DNA of 64,000 nucleotides from Hemerocallis citrina (Eukaryota; Streptophyta; Magnoliopsida; Asparagales; Asphodelaceae): NCBI GenBank assembly GCA_017893485.1, contig CM030358.1, positions 145,094,393 through 145,158,392 of the forward strand, read 5' to 3'. The notes under the pieces were generated by a model that did no database searches, was not told where the DNA came from, and was given only the letters and a program-made list of their open reading frames with translations. The position numbers and the translations under genes are program-made. Within the stretch, counting starts at the first letter, position 1, and every line of letters starts with the position of its first letter. This document shows, piece after piece, positions 10,930 through 21,609 of this stretch.

Positions 10930-12180
10930 TTGATCTGGACCCGTTATCTGTGTTGAGCGCGATTTTCTGGGCGATTGGACGGTCGTAGTCGCTCGGCGGC
11001 TTTTTTCTCCGTTTTGGAGCTCGGATGGGCACTTGCTCGGCAGCCGACCGGGGTCTGAGGGTTCGGCTGTCCGAGCGACGTGGCGCGATCTGAGCCGTCG
11101 GATCCTGGCACGAATCTCGAGGAGGCGTGTTTCCCAAAAAAAACGTTATCTTGTCGTTTAGCACACGTGGCACGATCTGGACCGTCCATCACCAGAGGCG
11201 CGAATTTCTGGAAGATCCAACGGTCGTAGTCGCTCGGCGGCTTTTTTCCCGTTTTGGAGCTCGGATGGGCACTTGCTCGGCAGCCGACCGGAGGCCTAGG
11301 GGCTCGGCAGTCCGAGCAACGTGGCGCGATCTGAGCCGTTGGATGGTGGCACGAATCTCGAGACGAACCCATTTCCCAAGAAAATGCTATCTTGTCGTTT
11401 AGCGACGCTGGCAAGATCTGGACCGTCTGATCGAGATCTTATGCGAATGTTGAGGGAAAAGTGGATTTTCTCCATTTTGGGGCTCAGATGGGCACTTGCT
11501 CGGCAGCCGATTGGAGGCCTAGGGGCTCGGCAGTCCGAGCAACGTGGTGCGATCTGAGCCGTTGGATGGAGGCACGAATCTCGAAACTGGCCCATTTCCC
11601 AAGAAAATGCTATCTTGTCGTTTAGCGACGCTGGTAAGATCTGGGCCGTCTGATCGAGATCTTACACGAATGTTGAGGGTAAAGTGAATTTTCTCCGTTT
11701 TAGGGCTCGGATGGGCACTTGCTCGGCAGCCGACCGGAGGCCTAGGGGCTCGGCAGTCCGAGCAACGTGGCGCGATTTGAGCCATTGGATGGTGGCACGA
11801 ATCTCGAGACGGGCCCATTTCAAAAAAAAATGCTATCTTGTTGTTTAGCGACGCTGGCAAGATCTGGGCCGTCTGATCGAGATCTTACACGAATGTTGAG
11901 GGAAAAGTGAATTTTCTCCGTTTTGGGGCTCGGATGGGCACTTGCTCGGCAGCCGACCGGAGGCCTAGGGGCTCGGCAGTCCGAGCAACGTGGCGCGATC
12001 TGAGACGTTGGATGGTGGCACGAATCTCGAGACAGGCTCATTTCCCAAGAAAATGCTATCTTGTCGTTTAGCGACGCTGGCAAGATCTGGGCCGTCTGAT
12101 CGAGATCTTACACGAATGTTGAGGGAAAAGTGAATTTTCTCCATTTTGGGGCTCGGATGGGCACTTGCTCGGCAGCCGAC
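10930..12180 (+). repeat. Element A tandem array upstream of the antisense gene (about 223-bp units)
   Basis: The anchor ttgtcgttta recurs at 11151, 11392, 11615, 11838 and 12061; the last three steps are exactly 223 bp. Each unit contains gatctgrgccgt, cacttgctcggcagccga and gaatctcgag. The array stops about 200 bp before the antisense TATA box, the position of enhancer-like promoter repeats. Several short open frames in it are by-products of the periodicity. Confidence 0.9.
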
Positions 12181-12386
12181 CGGGCTCTTTGATGTTGGGG
12201 TCGGGTCGCACGTCGCTCGGATTTTGATCCCGTGTGTGCCGAGCTATTTAACTTGTATCGAATCGTTTTGCCTTTTCGCCAACCGTTGCTGCTTGGGTAC
12301 AAAGTCGTTTGGGCTTTCGTAACGCTTCAAAAGCCGATCAAGAGTCGCGCCCTTTCGTTAGGAAGCCCAAGAGACTTTTTCTTTTA

Positions 12387-12393
12387 CTATAAG
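12387..12393 (+). promoter_or_regulatory. TATA box of the element A antisense gene
   Basis: CTATAAG in tttactataagtcttcactt, followed by a CT-rich leader. The ATG is at 12588. Element C has the equivalent TATTATAAG at 38811-38819 in the same surroundings. Confidence 0.65.
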
Positions 12394-13572
12394 TCTTCAC
12401 TTCCCCACCCCCAATCTCATTATTCACTTTTACTTTCTCACTCAAGTTTTTACTCTTCACCATCGAAGTTTTTAGCTCCCGGGTGGCGCTGCTAGCTGTC
12501 GCGGCAAGGCGTTTCTTTGCTCCGGCGAACTTTTCCGGCCGTAACAATCACTTCAAGGTCATTCTCTCTCCTCTCTCTTTAGAAAAAATGGTTAAGATTA
12601 CTTCTTCGGATGAGACCCCCGCCTCGGACCGAGTCGTTAGCCGAGCGAGTAAAGAGAAGGAGGTGGTGGAGCCGACCGAGCAGACCGTGGTCCGGCCGAG
12701 CGAAAGTGGGGAGGTCGCCGAGCTGCTCCAGGAGGTTTCGGCGAGGTCCCGGAAGGGTAAGGGAGTGGTTACGGTCATCGAGCAGCTGAAGACGGCAAGA
12801 GAGTTCGGTCGGTAGCCGATCTCTCTGTCGAGCGTGGGGGGAGTACGGAGCTACTCCGAAGAGATGCTGGAGAAGGTGACCCAGGGCACCGCCAAGTCCG
12901 TAGAGGAGAACGAGCCGAGAGAGATGTCCGAGGTGGACCATATCTCTTCGGTCCTTACTGAGGCTGATCTGCAACGGATCCGGACTGGATTCCAGATCCC
13001 TGCCGAGTATGGGCTACTTCTCCCGGGACCTGGTTTCCGAGCCTGCATGTCGTCTTCGGCCGACGCGTGCATTTTTCCGGTCGACTCCTTGGCCGCCGGG
13101 CTTCGCTTTCCGTTATTTCCGTTCATTGTCGAGGTCCTCAATTGGTACGGCCTGTGTCCTGCCCAGCTAATGCCGAACACTTGGAGGCACGTCTTGGCAT
13201 TTGTTCTTCAGTGTCAAGAGATCGGCGCCGAGCCAAGTCTGTTCCTCCTTCGGAGCCTCTACCGTCCTTGCCAGCCGAACAGGAACGAGCAGAGGTTCTA
13301 CCTTTCGCCGTGGACAAGCGTGAAGTTGATTGAGAACCCGGACTCGATCAAGCATTGGAAGGAGAAGTACTTCATTGTCCGAGCTCCCGAACCCTGGGCA
13401 ATTCCGATAGCTTGGTCGAGGGAAGGCCTGCCCAAGCGAGCGAAGAAGGAGCCAGTGCTTAGTGACGAGGAGACGGAAGTCCTCAAGAAACTCCTCGGCC
13501 TGCCGACGCTAAGTTGGAAGGACATTACCGAGGAGGCTTTGTTTCGAGGGGGTCTCAGTCCGATCGACCCCA

Positions 13573-13647
13573 GTACGCCTCTGATATTTTTACTTTTTCA
13601 TTGAAGTTCTTGAAAATTTTCCAAGTTTTTTCATTCGGTTTGTGCAG
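13573..13647 (+). other. Element A antisense gene intron 1
   Basis: 75 nt, from gtacgcct to ttgtgcag, phase 1. The same intron occurs in C (40008-40083), B (31014-31086) and D (58969-59041). Confidence 0.85.
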
Positions 13648-14165
13648 AGTCTTCCGGTATGGACTATAGGGCGTTGATGGCGAAGGCCAAGGCGGCTAGG
13701 GAGCAGGAAGCGAAGAAGAAGAAGAGACCTTCGACGGGGCCTCGGGGCGGCCGAGCGCCGAAGATACCTTCCATCCCAAAGATCGCCGACCTGCCGGTGG
13801 TCGAGGTCCTGGAAGCCGATCCCGAGCAAGACCAGGTCGCGGCCTCCGATCTCCCTTCCTCGGATGCGCCGACTCCACCGGCGAAGACCGATGCTCCCTG
13901 CTCGTCGAGCGGCGAGTTCAACGTGAGCGCGGCGTTATCCCTTCAAGTTCCGCCCCTCACTGCCGAAGCGAAGAAGATTCTGACCGAGGAGCATAAGCAG
14001 ATCTTCGTCCCCGACTGGCAAGTAATGAAGGTCGACGGCTTCTTGGGGGACGGCAACATTTGTATGCAGGCGGTGAAGCATCTGCCGACCCCCAAGGATC
14101 GAGCGGCGCTTAAGTCCAGAGAGGTCGGGGACGCCACAATGCAGATCGCTCGGAACACGATGTCG

Positions 14166-14257
14166 GTAAGTGGACCGAACACCTTCGCCTTGAAGCATTT
14201 TTTGCGAAATTTTCTAAGTTTTTAGGTCCGGACTTTAACTGTTTGTTCTCTTTTCAG
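14166..14257 (+). other. Element A antisense gene intron 2
   Basis: 92 nt, from gtaagtgg to tcttttcag, phase 0. It matches C 40602-40679, B 31527-31603 and D 59455-59529. Confidence 0.85.
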
Positions 14258-15134
14258 ACCCTCTGCCACTTCAACTTTTTGGTCGAAGAGGTCGCGAGTA
14301 AAGAACAGGAGCTGACGGCGCTGTACGATCGGGAGAGGTCGGAGCGTGCGAAAGCTGTGAAGCTGTTCGATGCAGAGCAATTCCTTTCGGCAAAACGCGG
14401 TGCCGAGGTAGCAGGGTTGGAGGCAAAGCTGGCCGAAGCTATGCAGCGGTCGACGGACGAGGCAGCCAAGCTCGAGGCCTCGGAAAAGGAGAATGTCGTG
14501 CTTAAGGAGGAGCTGGCCAAAGCACGGTCGGAGGCGGAGAAAGTCGGAAGGAGACCGAAAGGGTCATGGCCAAGCGCCGATCGAAGGTGGCGAAGGCGAA
14601 GAGGGTTTTCCAGCAAGAGGCCGAGGAGCACATGTTCAAGAACATGGAGGATGCGTACGGCCGAGCCCTGCTTCATATCGCAGCTCAGAACCCGGGGTTC
14701 GACACCTCCTCCTACCACTTCTACGACCCTGTGGAGGGGGAGGAGGAGCTTCCTTCGGCAATGCTCGGACCTGAGGGACAGGCCGACGATGTCGAAGGCA
14801 CGGGTGAGACAAAGGCCGAGGATGAGGAGGAGGACGGCTCCGAGGATGAGGACGTGGACGAGGACATGGGAATCGTCGGGGGGTCGGCAGACCCGAGCGA
14901 CAAAAAAGTCGACCCCTGACTTGGTTGCGCCTTTGGTCTTCTTTCTTCTTTTTTTTTTGTAAAGCCTGACTGCGGACTGGCCACCGCTCCTGTAATGCTT
15001 TTTGAGTTTTGAATGAAAACACTTTTTGTTTGGCCAAAAATTCTCCAAGTGTTGGAGCTCGGATTTTATGTTTGACTAGTTGCAAAATTTCTCCAAGTAT
15101 TGGGCATCGGATTTATCTTTGCTTTTTAGGTAAA

Positions 15135-15877
15135 GTTTGGTCCGATCACGGAGGTTTCGTATCTTCATAAGGAGCTAAAAGAAACGAAGCGATCCGCTTT
15201 CTCATAGCCGAGAGAGGCGGTTTTATATGCTCTTGAAGCTGGAGGAGATAAAGGCAGCTGCAAGGGGGTATTGTCGTGAGTTGAAGCAACTACGGAAGCA
15301 ACCCCAAGCTTCTCGTCTCGAAGGTGAGACAGAGGAGCTTCGTAGGGAGCTTTTTGTTGTCGAGCAAAAGAATAGCGAGCTCTTGACCGAGATCCGTCAC
15401 TTGGAGGTAACGGAGAAAGAACATTCGGCGAAAGAAGAGAAGTTAGCTTCCGAGTTAGGGAAGTTGTCATCCGAGCGCCAAGAGTTGTTGGCCAAGATTG
15501 ACAAGCTTAGGAGGATTATGATAGACAGGGGGATCGAGGTCACCCATTATCGACGTCTTGCGACTGATAGTGCCAATGTTGCGGGCTCGTCAAGACCTCC
15601 TCGTTTGAAGATGTCGACACAGGATGATGTTCTGAGAGATAGGATTATCGAGCTGGAGGAAGAGATCGCGTCGCTCAAGCCTCTGCCTGAGAGGGCCAAT
15701 GTTCGTAGTACGTCGTGTACTCGCGAAGAGCGCGAGAGAGGGATTACTTTCTACGAACTTGCGACTCGTTTGCGTACGGTGAGGCGGAGCCCTGCCGATG
15801 CTCAGAGTGGCGTAGCTGTCTCGTCTAGCGGCGCCTCAGTTGGTGCCACAGTTAGAGTTAGCGACGAAGGGGGATAG
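15135..15877 (+). CDS. Element A antisense ORF2: coiled-coil exon
   Basis: Open from 15227 to 15877 (216 codons counted from an internal ATG). The protein similarity to C starts further upstream, at an acceptor-like ctttttag at about 15134, so the real start is probably a splice junction; A has a small frameshift before 15227. It is rich in Glu, Lys, Leu and Arg with heptads, includes LLTEIRHLEV, and ends in a Ser/Gly/Ala tail (GVAVSSSGASVGA). It is either an alternative 3' part of ORF1 or a separate transcript. Function unknown. Confidence 0.6.
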
Positions 15878-16124
15878 GCGTCGCCGCCCCCGCGTTTCCT
15901 TGAACCGGAGCGCTCCCCTTCCGAAGAGGCACTAAACAAGTTGTGTTGTGTTCCCTTAAGTTATTGTAAAACTCGGCCGTAGCGTCGGTCTTGTTGTTTG
16001 TAGAGCTACTTTATTTGAATAAAAACCTTTGCTTTGCTTCTGATGTTGCGTAGGGAATATTGGCTTCATGTGTTGGACTTCGACAATGTTTGAAATTTTG
16101 TTGTTTGTCTCTTCTTTTTTTCAG

Positions 16125-16586
16125 TTCGAGGCGGTAGCTCAAGACGTCGAGCCCACTCGCTTGGATGACCACGCTCGAGCCGAGGTAGGCTCGGGGGTGA
16201 CGAGGCTGTGCTTGGCGAGGTGCCGAGAGCGGCTCTATGAGGTCGAGCTGGGATTGCGCCGAGCCGAAAGCGAGCGGAACCATCTTCAGCTCATCCTAGG
16301 TCGGCGAGACATCGAGATCCGGCGTCTGGAGAGCAGGATCGCCGAGATGACCCCCATAGGAGAGGACGAAGGTTCGCCGACCGCCTTTAGCAACGCCCTT
16401 CGGATCCAGTGCGTTTGGCACAATTTTTCGAAAATAGCGGCGGAGAGGGACGATCTGCTTTCTGAGATCCGTCACTTGCAGGCTATAGAGGCGGAGCTCC
16501 GAACGGAGGGAGAGGGACTGACAGCCGAAGTTGCCAAACTGACGACCGAGCGGGACACTGATGATCATTTTCAAAGCCAAGTGTAG
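16125..16586 (+). CDS. Element A antisense ORF3: second coiled-coil exon
   Basis: Open from 16068, but the likely exon starts after ctttttttcag at 16124 (FEAVAQDVEP) and ends with a stop at 16586, about 153 codons. The stretch LLSEIRHLQAIEAELR with the following LTAEVAKLTTERD repeats the pattern of LLTEIRHLEV... in ORF2, so it may be a duplicated exon. It is absent from C. Confidence 0.5.
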   Translation, partial: FEAVAQDVEPTRLDDHARAEVGSGVTRLCLARCRERLYEVELGLRRAESERNHLQLILGRRDIEIRRLESRIAEMTPIGEDEGSPTAFSNALRIQCVWHNFSKIAAERDDLLSEIRHLQAIEAELRTEGEGLTAEVAKLTTERDTDDHFQSQV

Positions 16587-16879
16587 TAGGTTGGCCTTGT
16601 AATTTTTGTACTTTAAGGCCTTGTAACCTTGTTGTATGGAAGAGTCGCTTTGCACTGTACCCTAATTATTAATAACATTTCTTTCTCGAACTTGCATGTC
16701 CTTTGTAGCTTTGTGTAGTCGTTTTGTTTGTGATTGTGTTCGTCGCGTCGAGGTCCCTGAGCCGGCCTCTTGCTCGTTCGCGGTTCGGCGACATGAGCGT
16801 TCGGCCAGTGGTACCGAGCAGCGCTTCGGTCTCCTAATCTTGCGAACTTGCGAGATGAGTCGAGCCTTACTTAATAGTG

Positions 16880-17456
16880 GGTTCGCTGACCATCGTAAGA
16901 GTAGTTCGACGGTCATGGGAGCAATTCCGAATGGCGACCCACTCCTAGCCCGCTTAGAAGCGAGCTTACGGAGTAGAATCGAGCCAAGTGTTGGACTCCG
17001 GAACCATCGTTAGAGTTCAACGGTCGTGGGAGCAATTCCGAATGGCGACCCACTTCTAGCCTGCTTAGAAGCGAGTTTGCGGAGTAGAATCGAGCCAAGT
17101 GTTGGACTCCGGAACCATCGTTAGGGTTCAACGGTCGTGGGAGCAATTCCGAATGGCGACCCACTCCTAGCCTGCTTAGAAGCGAGCTTGCGGAGTAGAA
17201 TCGAGCCAAGTGTTGGATTCCGGAACCATCGTTAGAGTTCAACGGTCGTGGGAGCAATTCCGAATGGCAACCCAATCATAGCCTGCTTAGAAGCGAGCTT
17301 GCGGAGTAGAATCGAGCCAAGTGTTGGACTCCGGAACCATCGTTAGAGTTCAACAGTCGTGGGAGCAATTCCGAATGGCGACCCACTCCTGGCCCGCTTA
17401 GAAGCGAGCTTGCGGAGTAGATTCGAGCCAAGTGTTGGACTCCGAACCATCGGTTA
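16880..17456. repeat. Element A tandem array at the convergence point (111 bp x 5)
   Basis: The anchor gcaattccgaatggc occurs at 16921, 17032, 17143, 17254 and 17365, steps of exactly 111 bp. The array sits between the 3' ends of the plus-strand antisense genes and the minus-strand pol. C has the same core in 115-bp units. Confidence 0.95.
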
Positions 17457-17632
17457 AGTGAAGAGTAAAGGCAGAGAGATGTATGCAATCTTTACAAGTA
17501 AAGTATGAAAAAACTTTCTTTATTGATGACTAAGTCGACTGCTTCTAAAGTTGCGAGCCGTTATTACAAGAGAAAAATAAAAGAAAATTATTACAAGTAA
17601 TAGGAAGGGAACGGTTCGACATCTCGAAGTGC

Positions 17633-18790
17633 TTAAAAAGGCGCTGGTGCTCTCTCTTGGTACTTCAAGAGATGGTCGGCATTCCATGTCCTAGGGATCT
17701 CCCTGCCTTCGAGGTCTTCTAGTCAGTATGTGCCGGGGCGGACTACTTTGGCGATCTTGTAGGGTCCCTCCCAATTTGGGGCCAATTTGCTCTTCTGTCC
17801 TGGGAATGAGATGGCCAATTTCCTAAGGACCAGGTCCCCTTCTTTGAGGTCCGTGGGGCGGACTCTCTTGTTGTATGCCGACTCGATCCTTCTTCGGTAG
17901 CTTTGTTGACGAATGAAAACTCTTTCTCGGATCTCATCTATCAAGTCTAGGCTTGCTCGGAGATCTCTGGCGTTTTGCTCTTCTTCATAAGCTATCAGAC
18001 GTGGAGAGGGTATTCCGACTTCTAGGGGGATGATGGCCTCGGACCCATAGGTGAGATTAAATGGGCTCTCTCCTGTGGGGGTCCGTTTAGTGGTGCGGTA
18101 GTTCCACAGCACGTTGGGAAGCTGATCGACCCACAAGCCTTTGGAACACTTATCTAACCTCTTCTTAATGCCGGAGAGGATCTGTCGGTTAGCATTTTCG
18201 GCTTGGCCATTCGACTGGGGATGAGAAACGGAGGAGAACCGATGTTGGATAGCAAGGTCCTTGCATAGGGCTCGGAAGGCGGCCCCGGTGAATTGTGTTC
18301 CGTTGTCTGTTATCAGGACCCTAGGGACGCCGAATCGGCAGATCACGTTCTTCCAGAAGAATTGAACAACCTTGCTCTCGGTGATCGTGGCCAGGGGCTC
18401 AGCTTCTATCCATTTCGAAAAGTAGTCGATCACCACGACTAAGAATTTGAACTGACCAGGAGCTGGGGGAAGGCCCTAGTAAATCCATCCCCCACATTGC
18501 AAAGGGGATCGGACTTGATAGGGAAGTGAGTGGAGCTTGAGGGAGGCGTCGGATGTCGGAGTACTTCTGACAGGAGCTGCATTGCCGAACATGCCGTTCG
18601 GCGTCTCGTAGGAGAGTGGGCCAGAAATATCCGTAGTTCAATACTTTGCGGGCTAAGGATCTGGAACCTGAATGTGCCCCGCCAATGCCCTCGTGAAGCT
18701 CTTGTAGGGCGTAGTCTGCTTGTTCGGGGGAGAGGCATCTCAGGTAAAGTCGGCCGTCTACCTGTGTGAAGGAGCGTTTGTATAAGATAC
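17633..18790 (-). pseudogene. Element A integrase region
   Basis: An H2C2 zinc module (HEGIGGAHSG ... CSSCQKY), then the catalytic core with VIDYFSKWIEAEP, ITDNGTQFTGAAF and SHPQSNGQAENAN (Asp, Asp, Glu), then a C-terminal part with GPYKIAKV. A frameshift falls between the zinc module and the core. Confidence 0.88.
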
Positions 18791-19019
18791 CTCCGATCAG
18801 TGTGTAATGCTCGGCTCGGGTTCTCACTCTTCGAGCCTCCTTGGGATCCCCGGGGAGGAGTCCATCCCTTAAGAACTCGACGAGGGGTTTCTTCCAGTTG
18901 TCTTCGAGCAGGACAGGTAGTGCCTCCATGGAGTCGGGGGTTTCGTCCTCTATACTCGGCTTCAGAAAGACCTCTATCAGGACGGTCTGCTCGAGACCTT
19001 GAAGGGAGGAAGAAACTAG

Positions 19020-19370
19020 TTTGGAGAGGGCATCGGCCTGAGCATTTTCTTCTCGGGGTATTCTTTGGATGAGGGCTTCTTCAAACAGTGCCATGAGGCC
19101 CTTGACCTTGGCTAAGTATTTGACCATCCTATCATCACATGCTTCGTACTCGCTGAGAACTTGATTCACGACTAGCTAAGAGTCGCTGAAGATCCGGAGG
19201 CGCTGCGCTCCTGCGTATTCTGCTTCGTCGTTCGAGGCCTTGAAGTTTATTCGGAGGGAGTATTGGAGGATGAAGTCATCTGGGCCCGCCAGAATGACTC
19301 CTGCTCCGCTTCCCTCGTTGCAGGAGGACTCGTCCACATAAACTGACCAGATAGGCGGCCCCTTCGTCGC
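19020..19370 (-). pseudogene. Element A RNase H region
   Basis: Begins [18 protein letters not shown] deletion of about 13 residues follows NDEAEYAG, judged against C. The conserved SDSQLVVNQV motif reads SDS-stop-LVVNQV (TAG, about 19173). It continues to PREENAQADALSKL. Confidence 0.8.
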
Positions 19371-19999
19371 TTGACCAGACTCGGGGATGGTACTTTCAAC
19401 TATGAATTCCACTAATACCTGAGCCTTGATCGCTGTCCGAGGCTGATAAGTTATATCGTGCTGGCTCAGCTCGATAGACCACTTCATAAGGCGACCCGAG
19501 GTCTCTGGCTTGTGGAGGACCTGCTTCAGCGGCTGGTCGGTAAGAACGACCACCGAATGGGACTGAAAATACGGGCGAAGCTTTCTCGCGGTCATCACCA
19601 GGGCATAAGCCATCTTTTCTATCTTCGGGTATCGGAGCTCGGCGTCTCGAAGCACCTTGCTCACATAGTAGATGGGCTTCTGAGCCCGGTCTTCTTCCCT
19701 CACTAAAACTGCACTGAGGGTCTGCTCGGAGGCTGCCAGGTAGAGGTAGAGGGGTTCACCAGGGATCGGTTTGCTGAGGAGAGGGGGATTAACGAGGTAA
19801 GCCTTGAGCTGGTCGAAGGACTCCTGTTGCTGCTGCCCCCATTCGAAACCTTTAGCCCCTCTGAGGGCCTTGAAGAAAGGGAGGCATTTCTCCCCGGACT
19901 TCGAGAGAAAGCGCCCTATGGCGGCGAGGTGGCCTGTCAACCTCTGAACTTCCTTAACATTCTTGGGAGGGGCCATGTCTAGTATGGCCTTGATCTTCT

Positions 20000-20690
20000 C
20001 AGGGTTTGCTTCAATTCCTCGTTGGCTAACCATGAAGCCGAGGAACTTCCCTGAAGAGACTCCGAATGCACACTTGTTCGGATTGAGTCTCATGCTGTGC
20101 TTTCTCAGAACGTCAAACGCTTCTTGGAGGTCGGTCACATGATCGGCACCTCGGATGCTTTTTACAAGCATGTCGTCAACATACACTTCCATGTTTCGGC
20201 CGATTTGAGCTTGAAAAACCTTGTTGACAAGGCGTTGGTATGTGGCTCCTGCGTTCTTCAGACCGAAGGGCATGACCCTGTAGCAATAGAGGCCCTGATC
20301 GGTCACGAATGATGTCTTCGGGATATGTGGAGGGAACATCCGGATCTGGTTGTAGCCTGAGAAGGCATCCATGAAGCTGAGGAGTTCATGTCCCGAGGTG
20401 GCATCGATCAGAGTGTCAATACTCGGAAGAGGAAAGGGATCCTTGGGGCAAGCCTTGTTGAGATCAGTAAAATCAATACAAATCCTCCAAGTCCCATTGG
20501 ACTTCTTCACCATTACTACATTTGACAACCACTCAGGATAGTTCACCTCTTGTATGAACCGGGCCTTCAAGAGCTTGTCCACCTCCTCTTTAATAGCTAG
20601 CTGGCGCTCGGGGGCAAACTTGCGCCTCTTCTGTTGAACCGGTTTGGACCCCGGAACAACGCTGAGGTGGTGGACTAGGAGCTCTTCGGA
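20000..20690 (-). pseudogene. Element A reverse transcriptase region
   Basis: Contains the fingers and palm motifs [43 protein letters not shown] and the catalytic YVDD (20183-20172). The 808-codon open stretch 21602-19176 covers protease, RT and most of RNase H without a stop. Confidence 0.93.
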
Positions 20691-20969
20691 AATTCTGGGC
20701 ATGTCTGCAGCTGACCAAGCGAAGAGGTCTTGGTTCCTTCGGATGCACTGTACAATGTCCGAGCATAGGGCGGACGGGAGGGTCTTGCTAACAAAGAACT
20801 TGCAAGTTGGATCCTGCTCAGAGAAGAGCACTTCCTCCAATTCATCCACCGGCTCGGATGTCGGCCGGGCAGCATCTTGGGGGATTTCCAGAGTTTCTAG
20901 GGAGAGGACTGGTCTGAGGGTAGAGGTCATGTAACACTTACGGGCCGTTTCCTGATTGCCCTTTACTTC

Positions 20970-21420
20970 CCCTACTCCGGCCCGAGTGGGAAACTTCATT
21001 TTGAGGTGGTAGGCAGAAGGGACGGCTTCAAGGGCGGCTAGGCCGGACCGACCCAGAATGACATTGTAGGCTGTGGGGACATCTACGACCATGAAGTCCA
21101 TTGACTCCGTTCGGGTGGTAGGAGTTTTGCCAGCGGTTACGTCGAGGGTAATCACCCCTTCAATAGCCACTGGCACTCCCGTGAACCCATGGAGCGTGTA
21201 GCCGGCGGGCTTGAGTCTGTCTCGGGAGAGCTTTAGGCCTTTAAAAGCGGTGAGGAAGAGGATGTTAACGGAGCTGCCGTTATCTACTAGGATCCTCTCG
21301 ACTTTGAAATTCGCCATGTGGAGGCTGATGACGAGTGCGTCACAATGAGGGGTGCGGACACCTTCAAGATCTTCGTCCGAGAACGTGACGGGCACTCCGA
21401 GGCCTTTGGGAGGAGGGGTG
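20970..21420 (-). pseudogene. Element A protease region
   Basis: A retropepsin-like aspartic protease with the active-site loop [11 protein letters not shown] (Asp-Asn-Gly-Ser at 21284-21273), the form usual for plant TAT-like elements instead of DSG/DTG. The downstream LHGFTGVP and [14 protein letters not shown] are family-typical. It is intact in itself but lies downstream of stops. Confidence 0.8.
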
Positions 21421-21609
21421 GTGCGGACCGAATTGACTTCTCTTATAAATGCCTTCTGAGAGGAGTTTGAGGAGCCCCCCATTGGGCTCCCGTGAATGAG
21501 GTGCAGAACACGCTCCTCTTCGAAGTCGGGCGTGTCATCGCGCTCCGGACGCTTATTAGCCCCCCGAGGCGGGGGACGAAGGTCGGATCGGTCCTTCTTC
21601 ACGAATCTG

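Larger units (their letters stand above)
12588..14919 (+). pseudogene. Element A antisense gene ORF1: Transposase_28-like domain plus coiled coil (three exons)
   Basis: Exons are 12588-13572, 13648-14165 and 14258-14919, with GT-AG introns of 75 and 92 nt (phases 1 and 0). The N-terminus is charged; residues about 126-272 hold a domain resembling Pfam Transposase_28 ('putative gypsy type transposon'), with motifs FPVDSLAAGLRFPLFPF, MPNTWRHVLAF, DSIKHWKEKYF and APEPWAIP. Exon 2 is Lys/Arg-rich then Ser/Pro/Ala-rich, with IFVPDWQVMK near the end. Exon 3 is a long coiled coil with an acidic tail. Breaks: TAG at 12813-12815 and a frameshift between about 14540 and 14566. Function is unknown; the domain name reflects only where it occurs. 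Confidence 0.85.

Noticed and set aside
10944..12302. Several minus-strand open frames of 64-156 codons sharing ASAHPS and similar words
   Set aside because: They are products of the 223-bp tandem repeats read in a frame without stops. They have no motif and repeat with the array.
14254..15048. 264-codon minus-strand open frame opposite exon 3 of A
   Set aside because: A shadow of the GC-rich coiled-coil exon on the other strand.
16913..17488. Repeat protein encoded by the 111-bp units (HLARFYSASSLLSRL repeats)
   Set aside because: The unit is 111 bp (37 codons), so any frame stays open by periodicity. The C array uses 115 bp, which is not a multiple of three, so a protein is not conserved.
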